Assembly (NCBI GenBank): GCA_017886765.1
Contig: JAGHJI010000057.1
Coordinates: forward strand, 1-64,000
Direction of reading: 5' to 3'
DNA from: Eubacterium sp.
Lineage (GTDB): Bacteria; Bacillota; Clostridia; Oscillospirales; Acutalibacteraceae
DNA length: 64,000 nucleotides
The notes under the pieces are model-generated. The model was not told where the DNA came from, did no database searches, and saw nothing but the letters and a program-made list of their open reading frames with translations. The position numbers and the translations under genes were made by a program. Of this stretch, positions 57,283 to 64,000 are shown piece by piece. Numbering within the stretch: the first letter of the stretch is position 1; each line of letters begins with the position of its first letter.

Positions 57283-58464
57283 TTATGATGTGTAAAATAA
57301 TGCCCGGCTTTGGGATTTTGAAAATCTGTAAACGCTCATCTCAATACCCAGCGCCAGATAGATACAGATCGACGACGAGCCGCCTGCGGAAAATAAGGGA
57401 AGCGTAATGCCGATGGTCGGCAGGATAGAAAGCTCCATTCCTACATTGATAAATATCTGAGCGAACAGCATAACGGCAATGCCGCTGCACATCAGGTAGC
57501 CTACGTTGTCCCTTGCTTTGAGTCCGGTGAAAAGCACCCTCAAAGTAAGAATGAGCAGCAGGAGTATTACAATCATTGTTCCCACGTACCCGAATTCCTC
57601 GCCGGCAACGGACAGGATCATGTCGTTGTCATTTACGGGGACAGCTCCGCTCTGCGTCATACTGCCGTTGAGAAAGCCCTGACCGAACCAGCCGCCGCTG
57701 CCCATAGCGATTTTTCCGTTTGTCTGCTGATACAGCGTATCTTCATAAAGCTCAGGGTAAAACAGCGCGGTTATTCTCTCCCGCTGGAGACCGTTGATAA
57801 TATCCATCCTCCACGCTGCGGCAAAGCCTACAATCAGCGCGCATATACCGGCAATGAAGTACCCGATATGCACTTTCGCGAAAAACAGCATGCCGATAAA
57901 CATAATGAGGAATACAAGCGCCGAACCCGCGTCGCCGGTTGCAATGACGAGCGCGATCGGTATCATGCCGTGAATAACCAGCGGCACAATGGTTTTCAGA
58001 CGGTTGATCTTATCCTTTACCATATCCAGATGATAGGAAAAAGAGATGATAAAACCGACCTTTAACAGCTCCGAGGTCTGAAAGGTAAATACACCTAAAT
58101 CGAGCCATGACCTCGCGTCCGGTCTGTCCGGATTGGCAGCCTGTCCGAAAATCAGGGTCACGATCATCAGAAGTATACACCCTGCGGCGATAATGGGCCA
58201 CAGCTTGGAGATGATCTCATAGTCGATGTTGCACAGAATCAGCGCAAGGACTATACCGGCAAAAACGGATACAAGCATGGATCTGACGCCGCCGGAGATT
58301 ACGCTGCCGTCGCTTAGGCTTGAATACGTGGCGCTGTAAACAAGCACCAGCCCGTAAGCAGAGGAGATAAGAGCCGTGATAAGCGTTACAAAATCAAGTC
58401 CGCCGAAAAATCCTATTTTATTTTGTTTCATTATCTCAGGCGTAACCCTCCTTTCCGGATGCAA
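57283..58464 (-). CDS. rodA: RodA/FtsW/SpoVE-family peptidoglycan polymerase
   Basis: PTIGITLPLFSAGGSSSICIYLALGIEMS signature, multi-TM. Confidence 0.9.
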   Translation of the reverse strand: MHPERRVTPEIMKQNKIGFFGGLDFVTLITALISSAYGLVLVYSATYSSLSDGSVISGGVRSMLVSVFAGIVLALILCNIDYEIISKLWPIIAAGCILLMIVTLIFGQAANPDRPDARSWLDLGVFTFQTSELLKVGFIISFSYHLDMVKDKINRLKTIVPLVIHGMIPIALVIATGDAGSALVFLIMFIGMLFFAKVHIGYFIAGICALIVGFAAAWRMDIINGLQRERITALFYPELYEDTLYQQTNGKIAMGSGGWFGQGFLNGSMTQSGAVPVNDNDMILSVAGEEFGYVGTMIVILLLLILTLRVLFTGLKARDNVGYLMCSGIAVMLFAQIFINVGMELSILPTIGITLPLFSAGGSSSICIYLALGIEMSVYRFSKSQSRALFYTS

Positions 58465-58626
58465 TCCTCATGTATATTATATTAAAATATGGATGCCTTT
58501 TCAAGTCAAGAGCAAAATTATGTCAACTTTGTTAAATTTAATACTTGGAATACTATATTTCATATGCTATAATAACCTAAGGTGTCGAAATCAAGCCACC
58601 TTGACAAAAATAAAGGGGCGTTTGCT

Positions 58627-60294
58627 ATGCTTACTGATATTGAAATTGCCCAGCAGGCTAAGATGAAAAAAATTGCACAAATCGCGGCAGAGATCGGTAT
58701 TGATGAAAACGATATCGAGCCTTACGGTCACTATAAGGCAAAGCTGTCTGATGATGCGTTAAATAAACTGAAAGATAAAAGGGACGGAAAACTTGTTCTT
58801 GTAACCGCCGTTAATCCCACACCGGCAGGTGAGGGCAAGACCACTGTTTCCATCGGTCTTGGTCAGGGTATGGCTAAAATCGGGAAAAAGGCGGTCATCG
58901 CTCTTCGTGAGCCGTCATTGGGTCCCGTTTTCGGTATAAAAGGCGGAGCTGCCGGCGGTGGATATTCTCAGGTCGTTCCTATGGAGGATATAAATCTCCA
59001 CTTCACCGGAGATATGCACGCCATTACAAGTGCCAACAACCTGATGTGCGCCATTCTTGACAATCATATTCAGCAGGGTAACGAACTTGGTATTGACCAG
59101 CGGCGCGTGATGATCAAGCGCTGTCTGGATATGAATGACCGCGCGCTTAGAAACATCGTGTGTTCCCTCGGCGGAAGACTGAACGGAATCCCCCGTGAGG
59201 ATCATTTTATCATTACAGTTGCCTCGGAGGTTATGGCGATATTGTGCCTTGCCGAAGATGTATTTGACCTGAAGAAAAGGCTCGGAGACATTCTTGTGGC
59301 ATATACCTATGACGGTAAGCCTGTTTACTGCCGGGATATTAAGGCGGACGGCGCAATGACCGTTCTTCTTAAGGACGCAATCAAACCGAATCTTGTCCAG
59401 ACGCTTGAAAATACGCCGGTAATCATGCACGGAGGCCCCTTCGCGAATATCGCCCACGGCTGTAATTCGATCCGCGCCACAAAGGCGGCTATGAAACTCG
59501 GTGATTACTGCATTACCGAGGCCGGCTTCGGCTCGGATTTAGGAGCGGAAAAATTCCTGGATATCAAATGCCGTTTTGCCGGCATTAAGCCCTCCTGCAT
59601 TGTTCTGGTTTCAACGGTGCGTTCCATGAAATATAACGGCGGCGTTGAAAAGAATATGCTTACGCAGGAGAATATGGAGGCGCTCAAAAAGGGCAGTTCA
59701 AATCTCGGCGCCCATATAGATAATCTGAAAAAATTCGGTGTGCCCGTTGTTGTGGCAATCAATCATTTTTATGCCGATACCGATAGGGAAATCGAGTTTG
59801 TCAAGCAGTTTTGTGAAAGCAAGGGCGTTGATTTTTCTGTTACAAAATGTTTTGCCAAGGGCGGCGAAGGCTCAAAGGAGCTGGCGCAGAAGGTTGCCGA
59901 TGCCTGCGAAAAAGAAAATCATTTTCATTTTCTTTATGACAGTGACATGCCGCTTTATGAAAAAATAGATACGATTGCCCGGGAAATATACGGCGCAGAC
60001 GGTGTGGATTATACTAAGGACGCTAAAAAGAGTCTGGACGAATTCATCGCTCTCGGCGCGGATAAAATGCCCGTTTGTATGGCAAAAACGCAGTACAGCT
60101 TGTCTGATGACCCGGCCGCTCTCGGCAGACCGGAGCATTTCAGAATCACGGTTTCCTCCGCGAGTCTGTCAAACGGCGCCGGTTTTGTGGTATGCCAGAC
60201 CGGTTCGATCATGACTATGCCCGGTCTTTCAAAAAATCCCGCGGCATACAACATTGATATTGACGAGAACGGCAATACCGTGGGACTGTTCTGA
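58627..60294 (+). CDS. fhs: Formate--tetrahydrofolate ligase
   Basis: [59 protein letters not shown]; start 58627 after AAAGGGG. Confidence 0.96.
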   Translation: MLTDIEIAQQAKMKKIAQIAAEIGIDENDIEPYGHYKAKLSDDALNKLKDKRDGKLVLVTAVNPTPAGEGKTTVSIGLGQGMAKIGKKAVIALREPSLGPVFGIKGGAAGGGYSQVVPMEDINLHFTGDMHAITSANNLMCAILDNHIQQGNELGIDQRRVMIKRCLDMNDRALRNIVCSLGGRLNGIPREDHFIITVASEVMAILCLAEDVFDLKKRLGDILVAYTYDGKPVYCRDIKADGAMTVLLKDAIKPNLVQTLENTPVIMHGGPFANIAHGCNSIRATKAAMKLGDYCITEAGFGSDLGAEKFLDIKCRFAGIKPSCIVLVSTVRSMKYNGGVEKNMLTQENMEALKKGSSNLGAHIDNLKKFGVPVVVAINHFYADTDREIEFVKQFCESKGVDFSVTKCFAKGGEGSKELAQKVADACEKENHFHFLYDSDMPLYEKIDTIAREIYGADGVDYTKDAKKSLDEFIALGADKMPVCMAKTQYSLSDDPAALGRPEHFRITVSSASLSNGAGFVVCQTGSIMTMPGLSKNPAAYNIDIDENGNTVGLF

Positions 60295-60728
60295 TGAGAA
60301 AATATAAAACAAACAGTTATGAGGAAACGGTGGCGCTGGGTGAGCGTATCGCGAAAGAATTGCCTAAAGGTTCAGTCATCGCCTTTCTGGGCGGTATGGG
60401 CATGGGCAAAACAGCTTTTACCACAGGGCTTGCCAGGGGACTTTCCATTGATGCGGACGTTTCTTCTCCAACATTTGCAATCTGCAACACATATATGGGC
60501 AATGCAAATACGCTTTACCATTTTGATATGTACCGCGTTGAGGGCTGGGATGATTTGTACTCCACGGGCTTTTTCGATTTTCTCGGCACGGACGCTTATA
60601 TTGCCGTTGAGTGGAGCGAGAATATTTACGGCGCTCTGCCCGATGATTCCGTTATTGTGGAAATAGCGAAGACAGATGAGAATACAAGAGAATTTAAAAT
60701 TTATCGCAAGGCAGAGGTACAGGCATGA
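60294..60728 (+). CDS. tsaE: tRNA threonylcarbamoyladenosine biosynthesis ATPase TsaE
   Basis: FLGGMGMGKTAFTTGLARGL, SPTFAICNTY, HFDMYRVEGWDD. Confidence 0.94.
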   Translation: MRKYKTNSYEETVALGERIAKELPKGSVIAFLGGMGMGKTAFTTGLARGLSIDADVSSPTFAICNTYMGNANTLYHFDMYRVEGWDDLYSTGFFDFLGTDAYIAVEWSENIYGALPDDSVIVEIAKTDENTREFKIYRKAEVQA

Positions 60729-61396
60729 TTTTGTCGGTTGATTCGTCAGCGGTTACGGCTTCCGTCGCTCTTACTGACGGGGACAGAGTGATAAAAAGTG
60801 AATTTATCCATACGGGACTCACGCACAGTGAAACGCTCCTGCCGATGATAAAAAGGGTGATGGAGGGCTTTTCTTTCCGTGATCTGGACGCCATTGCGGT
60901 CACTGCCGGCCCCGGCTCTTTTACGGGAGTACGTATCGGTGTGGCGACTGTGAAAGGTTTGGCGTTTGAGGGAGATATACCCTGTATTGGTGTTTCAACG
61001 CTGGAGGCAATTGCATATAATTTTACAGATAAAAACACGGTAGTATGCGCGGTGATGGATGCAAGGCGTATGCAGTTCTACAATGCGCTTTTCAGAGTCC
61101 AAAATGGTGTTGTGACAAGACTTTGCGAGGACAGAGCAATCTCTCTGGACGATTTAAAAAAGGAACTTGCGGATTATGAAAACGTAATCCTGGCCGGCGA
61201 CGGAGCCGAGCTTTGTTATAATCATATCGGAATGGATCATGTTGCCCTTGCCGATGAAAACGTCAGGTACCAAAACGGTATCGGCGTCTCAAGGGCGGCG
61301 TTGCATAAAGAAAAAATTTCAGCTTCGGCGCTGATGCCCGTTTATCTGCGAATGAGTCAGGCAGAGCGTGAACTGAAATTAAAAAAGAGTCAGTAA
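60725..61396 (+). CDS. tsaB: tRNA threonylcarbamoyladenosine biosynthesis protein TsaB
   Basis: HSETLLPMI, AVTAGPGSFTGVRIGVATVKGLAF. Confidence 0.94.
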   Translation: MILSVDSSAVTASVALTDGDRVIKSEFIHTGLTHSETLLPMIKRVMEGFSFRDLDAIAVTAGPGSFTGVRIGVATVKGLAFEGDIPCIGVSTLEAIAYNFTDKNTVVCAVMDARRMQFYNALFRVQNGVVTRLCEDRAISLDDLKKELADYENVILAGDGAELCYNHIGMDHVALADENVRYQNGIGVSRAALHKEKISASALMPVYLRMSQAERELKLKKSQ

Positions 61397-61410
61397 AAAG
61401 GAGAATATAA

Positions 61411-61860
61411 ATGATAGCTGTAGGAAGTGACCACGCGGGATTTCCGCTGAAAGAGGAAATAAAAAAATATCTGGAGAAAAATAATATTGCTTACATAGAC
61501 GTGGGCTGTTATACACCCGAACGCTTCGATTACGCGATTTCGGCTCAGAAAGCCTGCGACAAGGTTGTGTCCGGAGAATGCGACAAGGCAATACTCTGTT
61601 GCGGCACGGGTGTGGGTATTTCCATGGCGGCAAATAAGGTAAAGGGCATCCGCGCTTGTTGCTGTTCCGATTATTTCAGCGCCAAGCTTACCAGGGCGCA
61701 TAATGACGCCAATGTGCTTTGTCTGGGCGACAGGGTAATCGGCGCCGGTCTTGCCTGTGAGCTTGTGGAGGTGTTCCTCAATACAGAGTTTGAGGGCGGA
61801 AGGCATCAGAAGCGTGTTGATCAGATCACGGCCATAGAAAACGGAGAAAAATTATATTAG
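61411..61860 (+). CDS. rpiB: Ribose-5-phosphate isomerase B
   Basis: IAVGSDHAGFPLKEEIKKYL, CCGTGVGISMAANKVKGIRA. Confidence 0.95.
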   Translation: MIAVGSDHAGFPLKEEIKKYLEKNNIAYIDVGCYTPERFDYAISAQKACDKVVSGECDKAILCCGTGVGISMAANKVKGIRACCCSDYFSAKLTRAHNDANVLCLGDRVIGAGLACELVEVFLNTEFEGGRHQKRVDQITAIENGEKLY

Positions 61861-61898
61861 TTAAGACGCTCGTATTGATACTGTAACGGAGGCGTAAT

Positions 61899-62888
61899 TT
61901 GAAAACGGCAATTCTAACTATAATCGTAATCCTTGTTGTTCTGATTATCATTACCTTTTTATTATGCGGTCTGATTCTCAGCAATTTAATATGTACAAAG
62001 CCGATTTCAGTTCCTGATTTTATTGTGCGTCTTGTAGAAAAATTTTTGGCAGGAAGCGGTGTTCCCGATTCTTATCCGGAGGATGCCGCCCGGGCGGAAG
62101 AAAGATTGAAGGAGCTGCCTTTTGAGGATATTACGCTCAAAGCGCCCGATTCAGCCAAACTAAGGGGACACGTACTCCGTCCGCGCTTTCCAAACGGGTG
62201 TGTTGTAATAGCTTGTCACGGTGCGAGGAGTAATGCTTTGGGGGAGTTCTGCTTTATGATTCCGGAACTTTACAAACAAGGCTATACGCTTGTCCTGCCG
62301 GAGCACAGGGGCTGCGGTATCAGCGACGGAAAATTTATGGGCTACGGCACCCACGAATCCAAGGATACGTTTCAGTGGCTTGATTATACGCAAAAAAGAT
62401 TTCCGGATTATGACGTGTTTCTGTTGGGTGTGTCCATGGGGGCGGCTACGGTGCTTATGATGAGCGACAGGCTGAAAAATACAAACGTTCGCGGCGTGAT
62501 TTCCGACTGTTCTTATACCTCCGCCTGGAATGAATTTGCATATCAGTTGAAAACGTCTTTTCATCTTCCGGCATTTCCTCTGCTTTACATATGTGATTTG
62601 TACTGCAGGTGTTACGCTCGTTATTCGTTTAAGGATGCAGCGCCGATTGAAACAGTTAAAAGAGCGGCTGTTCCCGTGCTTTTCATTCACGGGAAAAAAG
62701 ATGATTATGTTCCATTTTATATGCAGAGTGAGCTGTATGCCGCTTGTACCGCTCCCAAGGAGCTGTTGGCTGTTGAAAACGCTGTACACGCCCGGAACTG
62801 TTACACGGCTCCCGATTTATACAATAAAGCAATAACGGATTTTATGATGAAAAACCGCAAATATAAAAAATCCGGTATCATTTTTTAA
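61899..62888 (+). CDS. Alpha/beta hydrolase with N-terminal TM anchor
   Basis: CHGARSNALGE, LLGVSMGAATVLMM, LFIHGKKDDYVPF. Confidence 0.88.
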   Translation: MKTAILTIIVILVVLIIITFLLCGLILSNLICTKPISVPDFIVRLVEKFLAGSGVPDSYPEDAARAEERLKELPFEDITLKAPDSAKLRGHVLRPRFPNGCVVIACHGARSNALGEFCFMIPELYKQGYTLVLPEHRGCGISDGKFMGYGTHESKDTFQWLDYTQKRFPDYDVFLLGVSMGAATVLMMSDRLKNTNVRGVISDCSYTSAWNEFAYQLKTSFHLPAFPLLYICDLYCRCYARYSFKDAAPIETVKRAAVPVLFIHGKKDDYVPFYMQSELYAACTAPKELLAVENAVHARNCYTAPDLYNKAITDFMMKNRKYKKSGIIF

Positions 62889-62915
62889 TGGTTATTGCAA
62901 TCAAGGAGAGGGAAT

Positions 62916-64000
62916 ATGCTGCGAAAAAGCAAAAAGAAAAATAAATTATTCGCTTTATTTATGGCCGCCGCTATGACGCTGACTGCTGCACCGCAGTGTG
63001 TTATACCTGCGGCTGATTATGCAAAAGCGCCGCTTCAGTTTAAAAACGGAAAATTTAAAATTTTGATTTTATCCGATATTCAGGATACCAATACGCCGCA
63101 GAAAGAAACGGTAGATTTAATCAACGCGGCGATTGACGCGGCTGACCCCGATTTTATTGCCCTGACGGGAGACAATATCGCGGGGTGGTGGAAAAATGTG
63201 GATCAGGCGCAGACAGAGAAAGCGGTGGATATTGTTGCAAAAGCCATTGACGACAGAGGCATCCCTTTCGCTCTGGTATTCGGAAATCACGATCACGAGG
63301 GTCTGACTGATGAGAAAAACGGCATGACAGAAGAGGAAGCCAAGGAATTTATTCTGTCCTGTTTTCAGAAATATGAGACTTGTCTTGCCGTTGAGGGCGA
63401 GGAGATGACCGGGGTCGGAAATTACAATCTGCCGATAAAGGACAGCGCAGGCGAAAAAGATATTTTCAACCTCTGGTTCATGGATTCCAATCCCTATACG
63501 CCGGAGGAAGAGGGCGGCGGATACGGATATGTCCATGAGGATCAGATACAGTGGTACCGTAAAACCTCCGACGCTTTGAAAGAAGCGAACGGCGGAGTGC
63601 CTGTACCGTCCCTCCTTTTTCAGCATATTGCGGTGCCGGAGGTCTATGAAATGTTTAACGAAGTGCCCAAGTCAACCAAGGGTGCCGTACGGGGGCACGG
63701 TTCCAGAAATGATAAGTATTATGTTGCCAATCCGGATTATATTTATCAGGGCTCGCTTAATGAAGGACCTTGTCCTCCCGATGTAAACCACGGTCAGTTT
63801 GACAGTTGGGTGGAGCAGGAGGATATTGTCGGCGCCTTTTTCGGCCACGACCATGTGAATGACTTTGCCGGAGAATATCAGGGTATCAAGCTTGTGGCTG
63901 TGCCCGGGGTAGGCTTTTACAGTTACGGCAACCATCACGGCGTGCGTACCATTACTCTGAATGAAGCGGATTTAACGGACTTTGAGTCGGAAATACTGTT
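62916..64000 (+). CDS. Secreted metallophosphoesterase (truncated by window end)
   Basis: Signal peptide; KILILSDIQDT, ALTGDNIAGW, FGNHDHEG, FFGHDHVNDF. Confidence 0.9.
   Translation, partial: MLRKSKKKNKLFALFMAAAMTLTAAPQCVIPAADYAKAPLQFKNGKFKILILSDIQDTNTPQKETVDLINAAIDAADPDFIALTGDNIAGWWKNVDQAQTEKAVDIVAKAIDDRGIPFALVFGNHDHEGLTDEKNGMTEEEAKEFILSCFQKYETCLAVEGEEMTGVGNYNLPIKDSAGEKDIFNLWFMDSNPYTPEEEGGGYGYVHEDQIQWYRKTSDALKEANGGVPVPSLLFQHIAVPEVYEMFNEVPKSTKGAVRGHGSRNDKYYVANPDYIYQGSLNEGPCPPDVNHGQFDSWVEQEDIVGAFFGHDHVNDFAGEYQGIKLVAVPGVGFYSYGNHHGVRTITLNEADLTDFESEIL

Noticed and set aside
1-64000. Search for CRISPR arrays, tRNA/rRNA genes, transposases, phage and canonical defence systems
   Set aside because: No regularly spaced direct repeats, no cloverleaf or rRNA signatures, no recognisable transposase, integrase, Cas or restriction-modification proteins seen by eye

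Overview
Window from a low/mid-GC Gram-positive (Clostridia-like, probably Oscillospiraceae/Ruminococcaceae-type; taxonomic inference only) chromosome. About 60 CDS, nearly all core housekeeping: murT-gatD-ddl, rpsB-tsf, pyrH-frr-uppS-cdsA-dxr-rseP-ispG-polC, a compact his cluster (hisZ-hisG fusion, hisD, hisB, hisA, hisI, hisE), recJ-relA-dtd-MBL-hemZ, a spoVB-like/mazG/hup/rqcP/yabP/yabQ/divIC sporulation-division cluster, fumarate hydratase alpha, pgm, GH38, a GntR-ABC cassette, cca, rodA, fhs, tsaE-tsaB, rpiB. No rRNA, tRNA, CRISPR array, phage or transposase was recognised. Main points of interest: (1) a PolC replicative polymerase that lacks the whole DnaQ-like 3'-5' exonuclease insert while keeping the PHP and polymerase motifs; (2) a tandem 41-nt repeat between a surface-protein gene and yabP whose 9 differences are all transitions and include two compensatory base-pair changes, suggesting an undescribed structured RNA; (3) a small insertion behind tsf flanked by a degenerate duplicate of the tsf 3' end and holding a HepT-like pseudogene; (4) interruption of two normally conserved gene orders (tsf/pyrH and rqcP/yabP) by accessory genes; (5) a rpsB leader with a nested stem and a promoter embedded in a terminator; (6) a his cluster with a HisZ-HisG fusion, no hisC/hisH/hisF, and an MBL+DUF3006 pair inside it. 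All identifications are by eye from motifs; no database search was run.
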